Positions 1 through 5,933 of a stretch of 6,635 nt of DNA are shown piece after piece. The stretch is from Oscillospiraceae bacterium. GTDB taxonomy: Bacteria; Bacillota; Clostridia; Oscillospirales; Ruminococcaceae. Under the pieces are notes generated by a model. It worked only from the letters and a program-made list of their open reading frames with translations. It ran no database searches and was not told the origin of the DNA. The translations under genes were made by a program, and so were the position numbers. Where the stretch lies: positions 1 through 6,635 of the forward strand of contig JAFLUJ010000325.1 in NCBI GenBank assembly GCA_022511485.1, in the 5' to 3' direction. Positions within the stretch are counted from its first letter, which is position 1. Each line of letters opens with the position of its first letter.

Positions 1-315
1 ATAACGTCCCATTGCAATAGTTTCGGAAACGGTGTAATCAAAGTAGTCTCCGCCAGTACCTGTCTGGGACAGCAGCGCTATACGCCGCGCCCGTTCCTTA
101 TGGGACATCTCCGAAATAAGCTGACCGTCAATATAAGCTCCGCCGGAACGTATCGGAAGAAGTCCTGCGGCAGCTTTTAGAAGAGTGGTTTTTCCGCAGC
201 CGTTCGGACCTATCACCGACAATATTTCTCCTGCCGGGACAGTCACAGAAATTCCTTTTACAATATCCTTCCTGCCGTATCCGCAGAAAAGATTGTCAAT
301 TTTAAGTACCGCCAT
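1..315 (-). CDS. ABC transporter ATP-binding protein, FecE/BtuD-like (partial, N-terminal 105 residues)
   Basis: This is the nucleotide-binding subunit of an ABC transporter. It would hydrolyse ATP on the cytoplasmic face to drive import. Visible are an N-terminal strand region (MAVLKIDNLFCGYG), a Walker A motif GPNGCGKTT at residues 36-44, and a Q-loop glutamine at about residue 84. The following YTVSETIAMGRY (94-105) resembles the TVxExVxxGRYPH stretch of iron-siderophore, haem and cobalamin importer ATPases, so that substrate class is inferred. The signature motif, Walker B and H-loop lie beyond the left edge; the frame is open to base 1. The ATG lies 4 bp past the galU stop, with a GGAG about 13 bp upstream inside the galU end, so it is probably co-transcribed with galU. 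ATPase identity is secure; the substrate is not. Confidence 0.88.
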   Translation of the reverse strand, partial: MAVLKIDNLFCGYGRKDIVKGISVTVPAGEILSVIGPNGCGKTTLLKAAAGLLPIRSGGAYIDGQLISEMSHKERARRIALLSQTGTGGDYFDYTVSETIAMGRY

Positions 316-319
316 GATA

Positions 320-1189
320 TTATAAAGTCTCCGCAAGCTGCTTTATATATTCTTTAAGCTGCGTGCTTATTTCGTCGCTGCGCAGTCCTGCGTCTATGCT
401 TGCTGTAAGTGCGCTGAATTTATCTCCCATATCATAGCGTTTTCCGGTAAACTCCACGCCGATCATCCCCTTGATCTGAGCGAGAGTTTTCATTGCATCG
501 GTGAGCTGGAGCTCGTTATTTTTTCCGTATGGAGTACGCTTCAGTATTTCAAATATCTCCGACGTAAGGACACATCGTCCAAGGATAGAGTAGTTAGAAA
601 AGACCTGATTTCTGGAGGGCTTTTCGATCATGTCGGAAATAGAAAAATATTTGTCATCCATTTGCTGGAGCTTCATTGAACAGTATTTCATGACCTCCTC
701 ATCTGAGACTTCGCGTATCCCCACAATTCCTTTACCGTATTTTTCGTATGCCCTGCAAAGCTGTGCAATGGCAGGATCTTCTCCCACGATCACATCATCT
801 CCGTAAAGGACGGCAAATGGCTCATTTCCCACAAAGCTTTTTGCGCACATGACTGCGTGTCCCAGACCAAGCTGTTCCGCCTGACGTACATAGGTGATAT
901 TCGCCATTGAAGCGGTATGGATCACTTCATCCAGCAGCTCTGTCTTTCCCTGATCTTCAAGCTGACGTTCAAGATCGGGGACTCTGTCGAAATGATCCTC
1001 AACCACGTGCTTACCTCTTGAAAGAATTATAAGGATGTCGGTGATCCCTGCGTTTACACATTCCTCAACGATGTACTGGATCGCCGGCTTGTCCAGTATA
1101 GGAAGCATTTCCTTTGGCATGGATTTCGTGGCAGGGAGCATTCTTGTGCCATATCCCGCCGCTGTTATGACTGCTTTTCTTACTTTCAT
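320..1189 (-). CDS. galU: UTP--glucose-1-phosphate uridylyltransferase
   Basis: GalU/GtaB makes UDP-glucose and pyrophosphate from UTP and glucose-1-phosphate in the cytoplasm, supplying surface polysaccharides, glycolipids and the Leloir pathway. At 289 residues it has the family's usual length. Visible motifs are the nucleotide-binding loop GYGTRMLPATKSMPKEMLP (12-30), QLGLGHAV (106-113), the metal-binding GDD (130-132), EKPS (189-192) and GKRYDMGDK (249-257). All are typical of bacterial GalU and none is broken. The ATG is supported by an AGGAGG at 1199-1204, 9 bp upstream. putP lies 85 bp upstream and the ABC ATPase gene 4 bp downstream. I see no convincing promoter or terminator in the putP-galU gap, so it may be read from the putP promoter. 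Its product is the substrate of GalE, encoded on the other strand at 3566. Confidence 0.96.
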   Translation of the reverse strand: MKVRKAVITAAGYGTRMLPATKSMPKEMLPILDKPAIQYIVEECVNAGITDILIILSRGKHVVEDHFDRVPDLERQLEDQGKTELLDEVIHTASMANITYVRQAEQLGLGHAVMCAKSFVGNEPFAVLYGDDVIVGEDPAIAQLCRAYEKYGKGIVGIREVSDEEVMKYCSMKLQQMDDKYFSISDMIEKPSRNQVFSNYSILGRCVLTSEIFEILKRTPYGKNNELQLTDAMKTLAQIKGMIGVEFTGKRYDMGDKFSALTASIDAGLRSDEISTQLKEYIKQLAETL

Positions 1190-1274
1190 ATCAGGTAGCC
1201 TCCTATCAGGATATATATTTTCACAATCGGATCAACTAAGCCGGTATACATGAAATATTAAGAATTGCTAAAGC

Positions 1275-2834
1275 TTATTCTGCTTTCTCAGTTTTTGCAA
1301 GGTCAAACATCTGCATTACTTCCTCGGACGGCGTTTTATCTGACATTGAAACAACTACTGTTAAAATCACCGATACGATACAGCCGGGAATGATGGAGTA
1401 CAGGCTGTCCACAAAGCCAACGAAGCCGGGCATAACGGACTGGAAATTAGGAATGATATACTCCCAGCAGATAACAGTTGCCGCTCCTCCGATGATACCT
1501 GCAACAGTACCCTTAAGGGTAAGACGCTTCCAGTACAGGGAAAGCAGTATCGCAGGTCCGAACGCAGCTCCGAAGCCTGCCCATGCGTTTGAAACGATAC
1601 CCATGATAGAATCATTGGGATTAAGAGCAAGTATGCAGGCAATTACGGATATGACCATAACTGCTATACGGCTTATCCACATCATTTTCTTTTCGGAGGT
1701 CTCTTTTTTGACGATTATCGTATAGAAATCATTTACTACTGCGGAAGCAGTAACAAGGAGCTGGCTGTCTGCTGTACTCATTATAGATGCTAAAACTGCG
1801 GACAGGAATATTCCGCCAAGGAATGATGGAAACAGCTTTTTAACGGTGGTAATGAAAATAAGCTCCTGTGAAGCAGTGTCAAGTACCTGACCCTGTGAAT
1901 CAAGATAAACTCTTCCCAGAATACCAACCAGTACAGCAGCAGTAAGAGAGATAAGCACCCATACAACTGCAATGATACCGGATTTCTTTACACTCTTTGT
2001 ATCCTTGATAGCCATGAATCTTACAAGGATATGAGGCATACCGAAGTATCCGAACGCCCACGCCAGATTACTGATTATTTCTGCAAAGGACATTCCGCTG
2101 GTCATGGACATATATCCGCTTACGTCAGCCGTGCCCATCTTTTCTGTGTTCATTGCCAGATCCCATGTAAAGTTGGGAGTTGCGCTGACCATCGCAATTG
2201 GCAGAGCTACTATTGTAATTACCATAAGAAGACCCTGTATAAAGTCAGTCCAGGCAACAGCGCTGAATCCTCCGAAAAAGGTATATGTGATAATGATAAG
2301 TGCGGAAATTACTACCGCTGCTTTTGTATAAGTCACATTTCCCGGATCTATGTTGAAAACCACCTGAAACAGCTTGCCTCCGGAAACAAATGCGGAGGTA
2401 GTATAAACAAGGAAAAATATAAATATAACTGCTGCGCAGACCATTCTTACCACCGGACTGCTTGTCTTGAAGCGGTTCTGCAAATATTGGGGAATGGTAA
2501 TTGAATCTCCGCAGACCTCTGTAAAACGTCTTAACGGCTTAGCAACAAAGATCCAGTTAAGTATGGTTCCCACTGCAAGACCAATGGCTATCCAGTAGTT
2601 TCCCATACCGGTGGCATAGGCAGCTCCGGGCAGACCCATAAGCAGCCAGCCGCTCATATCCGATGCCTGGGCGGACATTGCCGTCACCCAGCTTCCCAGC
2701 TTTCTTCCTCCGAGGAAGTAGTCGCTGGTTTTCTTTGACTTGTTTGAGAAATAAAATCCGATACCCAGCATTATGCACAGGTACAAAATAAACGCCGCAA
2801 TAACGGGCACATCAGCGTTTGCGAAAAATCCCAT
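1275..2834 (-). CDS. putP: Sodium/proline symporter
   Basis: This is an integral membrane transporter of the solute:sodium symporter family (LeuT fold) and is expected to import proline with Na+. It has 519 residues from the chosen start, against about 500 for E. coli PutP. It shows many hydrophobic spans, the first at about residues 9-29. The TM2 motif ASDMSGWLLMGLPG holds D59 and S61, matching the Na+-site D55 and S57 of E. coli PutP. The TM8 motif IMSTADSQLL holds S353 and T354, matching S340 and T341. The C-terminal tail is short and charged. An in-frame ATG 18 bp upstream (2852) would add MKGSEN, but it has no good ribosome site, whereas GAAAGGA sits 9 bp before the ATG at 2834. Proline specificity is inferred from these motifs; other SSS substrates are possible but less likely. 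Confidence 0.93.
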   Translation of the reverse strand: MGFFANADVPVIAAFILYLCIMLGIGFYFSNKSKKTSDYFLGGRKLGSWVTAMSAQASDMSGWLLMGLPGAAYATGMGNYWIAIGLAVGTILNWIFVAKPLRRFTEVCGDSITIPQYLQNRFKTSSPVVRMVCAAVIFIFFLVYTTSAFVSGGKLFQVVFNIDPGNVTYTKAAVVISALIIITYTFFGGFSAVAWTDFIQGLLMVITIVALPIAMVSATPNFTWDLAMNTEKMGTADVSGYMSMTSGMSFAEIISNLAWAFGYFGMPHILVRFMAIKDTKSVKKSGIIAVVWVLISLTAAVLVGILGRVYLDSQGQVLDTASQELIFITTVKKLFPSFLGGIFLSAVLASIMSTADSQLLVTASAVVNDFYTIIVKKETSEKKMMWISRIAVMVISVIACILALNPNDSIMGIVSNAWAGFGAAFGPAILLSLYWKRLTLKGTVAGIIGGAATVICWEYIIPNFQSVMPGFVGFVDSLYSIIPGCIVSVILTVVVSMSDKTPSEEVMQMFDLAKTEKAE

Positions 2835-2843
2835 ATTTTCAGA

Positions 2844-2850
2844 TCCTTTC
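2844..2850 (-). promoter_or_regulatory. Ribosome binding site that sets the putP start
   Basis: GAAAGGA on the minus strand is 9 bp upstream of the ATG at 2834. It overlaps the codons that a start at 2852 would need. The upstream ATG has only a distant GGATG, so the shorter protein is preferred. Confidence 0.7.
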
Positions 2851-2967
2851 ATTTAATATAGTATTTCATCCATACAAACTAATGTTACCATATATTGAGG
2901 CGTAATATGTTAAGATAAGGTAAATATTTATTTTTTGTGACAGAAATGCTTGATTTTCGTTTCGTGG

Positions 2968-3396
2968 CTATATAACAAAATCAGCTTCGCTGCCTCTTTC
3001 GATAATATCCTTGAGAGTGATGCCGTCCAGATAATCGGTGATAGCCTTATACAGACCCTCCCATACAAAAAGGGTCATACATTCCCCCGCTCTTGGACAG
3101 TCATTTGGAGAATACTGCAAACACGATACGGGACACAGATCTCCCTCAGTAATACGAAGTATTTCCCCAACGGTATATTTGTCGGTCGATTTGGAAAGCA
3201 TATAGCCTCCCTGATAGCCCCGGTTTGTTTTAAGCAGATTTGATTTATTAAGCAGGGGAACGATCTGCTCCAGATATTTTTTTGATATATTCTGACGCTC
3301 TGCAATGTCCTTTAACGCCACAAAGCCGTCGGATTCATGCAAAGCAAGGTCGATCAGCATTCGCAGAGCGTAACGTCCCTTTGTGGATATTTTCAT
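2968..3396 (-). CDS. Rrf2-family transcriptional regulator, IscR-like with cysteine cluster
   Basis: This is a 142-residue winged-helix DNA-binding protein of the Rrf2 family. It opens with the diagnostic MKISTKGRYALRMLIDLA. The helix-turn-helix is about residues 28-50 (LKDIAERQNISKKYLEQI) and the wing holds RGYQGGY (59-65). Cysteines at 88, 92, 100 and 106 fall where IscR, NsrR and RsrR bind an Fe-S cluster, so a redox- or iron-sensing role is inferred. The spacing is not identical to E. coli IscR, and no isc or suf genes are visible here. GAAAGGA lies 12 bp before the ATG and a strong sigma-A promoter lies just upstream. It is divergent from galE and about 130 bp upstream of putP. What it regulates is unknown; autoregulation is common in the family. 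Confidence 0.92.
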   Translation of the reverse strand: MKISTKGRYALRMLIDLALHESDGFVALKDIAERQNISKKYLEQIVPLLNKSNLLKTNRGYQGGYMLSKSTDKYTVGEILRITEGDLCPVSCLQYSPNDCPRAGECMTLFVWEGLYKAITDYLDGITLKDIIERGSEADFVI

Positions 3397-3431
3397 GGTG
3401 GATCAACGTCCTTTCGCGGGTTTATATTACT

Positions 3432-3460
3432 ATTATACCATAGGATTAGTAGGTTTTCAA
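3432..3460 (-). promoter_or_regulatory. Sigma-A promoter of the Rrf2-family gene
   Basis: Read on the minus strand, -35 TTGAAA (3455-3460) and a perfect -10 TATAAT (3432-3437) are 17 bp apart. A TGG just before the -10 gives an extended -10. The expected start point near 3425 leaves a leader of about 29 nt. An imperfect inverted element (TACTA and TAGTA arms, about 3427-3450) overlaps the -10 and spacer and could be an Rrf2 operator; that is speculative. Confidence 0.85.
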
Positions 3461-3500
3461 GCGGTATTTTAACAAAAATAAAAAAATTCATATAAATCTG

Positions 3501-3529
3501 TTGAATCCCCCTTCAAAATGATGTATAAT
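3501..3529 (+). promoter_or_regulatory. Sigma-A promoter of galE
   Basis: -35 TTGAAT (3501-3506), a 17 bp spacer and a perfect -10 TATAAT (3524-3529). The start point would be near 3536, about 30 nt before the galE ATG. It is back-to-back with the Rrf2 promoter, with about 40 bp between the two -35 boxes, so a regulator bound between them could affect both. Confidence 0.85.
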
Positions 3530-3565
3530 TTTAATGAAAAATCTTTCTGAAAGGAAATAACATTT

Positions 3566-4579
3566 ATGAGTACTGTTCTTGTTACCGGAGGCGCAGGTTT
3601 TATCGGCAGCCACACCTGTGTGGAGCTGCAAAGCGCCGGACATGATATTGTCGTTATGGATAATTTCTCCAACTCCAAGCCGGAGGCTCTGAACCGGATC
3701 AAAAAGATCACCGGAAAGGACTTTAAATTCTACGAGACCGATATTCTTGACTATGAGGGTACAAGCAAAATTTTCAAAGAGAATAAAATTGACGCAGTAA
3801 TACATTTCGCCGGACTTAAAGCGGTGGGAGAATCCTGTGCAAAGCCGGTGGAATACTACTACAACAATATTTCCGGAACTATCGAGCTTATCAAAGCAAT
3901 GAGGGATAACGGCTGCAAAAACATGGTATTCTCCTCCAGCGCAACGGTCTACGGAATGAATAATCCCGTGCCTTATATAGAGACATATCCTACATCTGCT
4001 ACAAATCCCTACGGATATACAAAGGTAATGATAGAGCAGATACTTACCGACACTGCAAAGGCTGACAGCGAATGGAGCGTTGTACTGCTTCGTTATTTCA
4101 ATCCTATCGGAGCGCACGAAAGCGGACTTATCGGCGAAGACCCCAACGGTATCCCCAACAATCTGCTTCCATATGTTGCGCAGGTAGCTTCCGGAAAGCT
4201 CCCCTGTCTCAGTGTTTACGGAAATGATTATGACACTCCCGACGGAACTGGCGTAAGAGATTATATCCACGTTGTCGACCTTGCAAAGGGACATCTCTGT
4301 GCTGTTGATTACGCTCTTAAGCATAAGGGTACAGAGGCAGTAAACCTGGGCACAGGCAAGGGAACAAGCGTCCTTGAAGTCGTGAAAGCGTTTGAGGATG
4401 CTTCCGGAAAAAAGGTCAACTACAAGATAGCAGACCGCCGTCCCGGAGACATCGCTACCTGCTATGCGGACACCAAAAAGGCAAAGGAACTTTTCGGATG
4501 GGAAGCAACGGCAGATATTGCTCAGATGTGCAAGGACAGCTGGAATTTCACTGAGAAGAATCCCGAGGGTATAAAATAA
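3566..4579 (+). CDS. galE: UDP-glucose 4-epimerase
   Basis: GalE interconverts UDP-glucose and UDP-galactose using bound NAD+ in the cytoplasm, in the Leloir pathway and for sugar-nucleotide supply. It is an extended short-chain dehydrogenase of 337 residues (E. coli 338). The Rossmann motif TGGAGFIGSH has G8, G11 and G14. The catalytic residues are S124 (FSSSATVYG), Y149 and K153 (YGYTK), at the same numbers as in E. coli. C299 in GDIATCYAD replaces E. coli Tyr299 and matches human Cys307, a position linked to acceptance of the larger UDP-GlcNAc/UDP-GalNAc, so wider specificity is plausible. AAAGGA lies 10 bp before the ATG. The gene has its own promoter and a hairpin terminator, so it is probably monocistronic. 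A long antisense open frame across it is a codon-usage shadow. Confidence 0.97.
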   Translation: MSTVLVTGGAGFIGSHTCVELQSAGHDIVVMDNFSNSKPEALNRIKKITGKDFKFYETDILDYEGTSKIFKENKIDAVIHFAGLKAVGESCAKPVEYYYNNISGTIELIKAMRDNGCKNMVFSSSATVYGMNNPVPYIETYPTSATNPYGYTKVMIEQILTDTAKADSEWSVVLLRYFNPIGAHESGLIGEDPNGIPNNLLPYVAQVASGKLPCLSVYGNDYDTPDGTGVRDYIHVVDLAKGHLCAVDYALKHKGTEAVNLGTGKGTSVLEVVKAFEDASGKKVNYKIADRRPGDIATCYADTKKAKELFGWEATADIAQMCKDSWNFTEKNPEGIK

Positions 4580-4619
4580 ATACTATCCGTATTATATTAA
4601 ACATTAAATACAAAAAGTT

Positions 4620-4652
4620 AAACGTCCGGATAATAAACTCCGGACGTTTTTA
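4620..4652 (+). terminator. Rho-independent terminator of galE, probably shared with the convergent SOD gene
   Basis: A perfect 11 bp stem (4620-4630 with 4639-4649; core ACGTCCGGA) encloses an 8-base loop and runs into TTTTT at 4647-4651. It lies about 40 bp after the galE stop. On the minus strand the same stem follows the SOD stop (4655) closely, and then reads TTTAACTTTTTG, a weaker T-rich tail. It is therefore likely bidirectional but stronger for galE. Confidence 0.9.
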
Positions 4653-4654
4653 TG

Positions 4655-5254
4655 TTATTCTTTCATAAGACTTTCAGCGTTAGCCCAATTAAGACATTTC
4701 ATTACCGCTTTTAAGTATTCCTCCCTGCGGTTCTGTCTGTCAAGATAGTAGGCGTGCTCCCACACATCTATAATAAGCAGCGGAGCAAGTCTGTCAAGGT
4801 CTATTGTATCCTGATTGCAGGTGGTAAGTATCACCAGATGCTTTTCCCGGGTCATTGCAAGCCATACCCATCCTGAACCCACAAGACCCATTCCCGTCTG
4901 AACGAGCTTATTTTCAAGCTCCTCCTGTGAACCGAAGCATTCCTTGATCTTCTCCTTCATATGATTTGACGGACCTTTGCAGTTCGGAGACAGGGAAGCA
5001 AAATACAGCTCATGGTTATAGACCCCTCCCGCATTGACGCGAATATCAGCGCAGTCCATTTTCGTCAGACATTCAAGAGGAACATTCTGCATAAGGGGAC
5101 TGTCCTTCAACGCCGCGTTGAGCTTTTCAAGATATGTCATATAGTGCTTTTCATGGTGGAAATACATGGTATACTCGCTTATATGCGGATCAAGCGCACC
5201 AAGCGCATATGGCAGGGGAACAGCAGTATAGGGATAATATTTGTCGCAATTCAT
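4655..5254 (-). CDS. Superoxide dismutase, Fe/Mn family (Mn-type signature)
   Basis: It converts superoxide to oxygen and hydrogen peroxide in the cytoplasm. It has 199 residues from the chosen ATG. The four metal ligands are present: H33 (first His of FHHEKH), H81 (GGVYNHELYF), D163 and H167 (DVWEHAYY). The second-sphere Tyr41 and His37 are also there. The outer-sphere glutamine comes from the C-terminal half (Q148 in CNQD) with Gly at the N-terminal alternative position, the pattern usual for Mn-SOD, so Mn or cambialistic use is inferred. Seven cysteines are unusual for the family. The longest frame starts two codons earlier at a TTG (5260), but GAAAGG is 10 bp from the ATG and only 4 from the TTG. 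A TATAAT at 5289-5294 (minus) could be a -10, without a clear -35. The upstream XRE gene has the same orientation, 86 bp away. Confidence 0.93.
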   Translation of the reverse strand: MNCDKYYPYTAVPLPYALGALDPHISEYTMYFHHEKHYMTYLEKLNAALKDSPLMQNVPLECLTKMDCADIRVNAGGVYNHELYFASLSPNCKGPSNHMKEKIKECFGSQEELENKLVQTGMGLVGSGWVWLAMTREKHLVILTTCNQDTIDLDRLAPLLIIDVWEHAYYLDRQNRREEYLKAVMKCLNWANAESLMKE

Positions 5255-5264
5255 AATCAACCGA

Positions 5265-5270
5265 CCTTTC
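5265..5270 (-). promoter_or_regulatory. Ribosome binding site that sets the SOD start
   Basis: GAAAGG on the minus strand is 10 bp before the ATG at 5254 and only 4 bp before the in-frame TTG at 5260. This favours the ATG. Confidence 0.65.
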
Positions 5271-5310
5271 AGAAGAAGTAATCAGTCAATTATATGATGA
5301 GAATACTCCG

Positions 5311-5330
5311 GTTATGCCATGCAGCTTAAC
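5311..5330. repeat. Imperfect 20 bp inverted repeat between the XRE and SOD genes
   Basis: The arms GTTA-GC and GC-TAAC are symmetric with one mismatch inside each arm and a six-base centre. It lies just past the XRE stop and upstream of the possible SOD -10. It lacks a T tract, so it is a weak terminator candidate; an operator for the neighbouring regulator is equally possible. Confidence 0.3.
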
Positions 5331-5340
5331 TTGTAACTAT

Positions 5341-5667
5341 TCATGAGTAATCCTCTATAAGATCAATAATTCCGTTTATAAGCCGTTTTCCCTCAGGACT
5401 GAGACGGCTTATTTTTTCAAGAAGCTGTCTGTCAGCAGATCTGTCCGATCCGATCTCCGTACCCAGAAGCAGATAATTTGGAGTGGTGTCCAAAGCTTCA
5501 CAGAGCTTCATTATCATTTCAAGACTTGGCACGGATCGTCCCGTTTCAAGATTGGAAACATATTTGTAGTTAGCGTCCACCATTTCGCAGACCTCCCGCT
5601 GTTTCAGGGAAAGCTCCTTGCGCCGTTTTGCCATTCTCCTTCCGACCTCTGCGTAATTGATCACCAT
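5341..5667 (-). CDS. XRE-family (Cro/C1-type) transcriptional regulator
   Basis: A 108-residue DNA-binding protein with a single HTH_3 domain at about residues 7-65. Helix 2 is around KQREVCEMV and the recognition helix around YKYVSNLETGRSVPS. The LETGRxxPSLEMIMKLCEALDTTPNYLL stretch is diagnostic of the family. The last 40 residues are charged and helical and may dimerise; no sensor or peptidase domain is visible. The longest frame starts at 5676, but the AGAAGGGA ribosome site touches that ATG. It is well placed (about 10 bp) for the ATG at 5667, which I prefer. Target genes are unknown. The SOD gene downstream is a candidate by proximity only, and two GAGCTC palindromes in its own leader could be autoregulatory sites. 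Confidence 0.9.
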   Translation of the reverse strand: MVINYAEVGRRMAKRRKELSLKQREVCEMVDANYKYVSNLETGRSVPSLEMIMKLCEALDTTPNYLLLGTEIGSDRSADRQLLEKISRLSPEGKRLINGIIDLIEDYS

Positions 5668-5676
5668 ATTTATCAT

Positions 5677-5684
5677 TCCCTTCT
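5677..5684 (-). promoter_or_regulatory. Ribosome binding site that sets the XRE start
   Basis: AGAAGGGA on the minus strand directly abuts the ATG at 5676, which is too close to serve it, and sits about 10 bp before the ATG at 5667. The shorter protein is therefore preferred. Confidence 0.65.
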
Positions 5685-5719
5685 GAGCTCTGTGCTAAGA
5701 TCCGAAAAGGCTGAGCTCA
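5683..5719. repeat. Pair of CTGAGCTC repeats in the XRE leader, possible operator
   Basis: CTGAGCTC occurs at 5683-5690 and 5711-5718, 28 bp apart. The second lies within the perfect palindrome TGAGCTCA (5712-5719). Both are upstream of the XRE coding region, and one overlaps its ribosome site. Cro/C1-type proteins often bind paired palindromes in their own leader, so autoregulation is a reasonable guess. The rest of 5720-5800 is AT-rich and holds no gene I can see. Confidence 0.35.
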
Positions 5720-5801
5720 AATTTCTTTCTAACAAATATAGTATCAATCAATAACTAAAATAAAAACCACTTAATGAATAGAATTTTATTAAAAAATCTT
5801 A

Positions 5802-5830
5802 TTGACAAGCAGATTTTTCTGTCGTATAAT
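5802..5830 (+). promoter_or_regulatory. Full-consensus sigma-A promoter reading into the hairpin array
   Basis: -35 TTGACA (5802-5807) and -10 TATAAT (5825-5830) are separated by exactly 17 bp, with T-rich sequence in the spacer and an A-rich stretch upstream. The start point is expected near 5837. It is the best promoter in the window, yet the nearest good open frame starts about 190-230 bp downstream, behind the palindromes. Confidence 0.9.
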
Positions 5831-5926
5831 AATACTAATCCCTAATTTACCAATAGACATAGTCTATTGGTAAAGCCGCCTGTACAGGCGGCAGTCAAAA
5901 CCTGTGGTTTTGACTGGATTAGTATT
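5831..5926 (+). other. Cloverleaf-like fold 1: outer stem enclosing three abutting perfect hairpins
   Basis: The outer stem is AATACTAATCC (5831-5841) with GGATTAGTATT (5916-5926), 11 bp. Inside are hairpin 1 at 5846-5874 (13 bp stem, loop ATA), hairpin 2 at 5875-5892 (GCCGCCTGTACAGGCGGC, a perfect palindrome) and hairpin 3 at 5893-5915 (10 bp stem, loop TGT). Hairpins 1, 2, 3 and the 3' outer arm follow each other with no unpaired base; only four bases (5842-5845) separate the outer 5' arm from hairpin 1. All pairs are Watson-Crick. It is not a tRNA: stem lengths are wrong and there is no T-loop sequence. It may be a structured leader or small RNA made from the promoter just upstream, or an inserted palindromic element with 11 bp terminal inverted repeats. 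I do not recognise a known family. Confidence 0.75.
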
Positions 5927-5933
5927 GCACGGC

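Noticed and set aside
1190..1274. A promoter for galU (TATATA near the ribosome site with TTAGTT upstream)
   Set aside because: The -35 match is poor, and the start point would fall on the AGGAGG ribosome site, leaving no usable leader.
2853..2967. putP promoter or Rrf2-gene terminator in the gap
   Set aside because: A TATATT and a TTAACA are present on the minus strand, but no pair has good spacing, and no GC-rich hairpin is visible. A promoter probably exists but I cannot place it.
3488..4324. A 278-codon open frame on the minus strand across galE
   Set aside because: It lies wholly antisense to a clear galE, has no recognisable motifs, and is explained by the codon bias of the real gene.
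5831..5926. A tRNA or tRNA-like gene suggested by the cloverleaf shape
   Set aside because: Stem lengths (11, 13, 7-9 and 10 bp), three-base loops, no T-loop consensus and no anticodon loop of seven bases rule out a tRNA.
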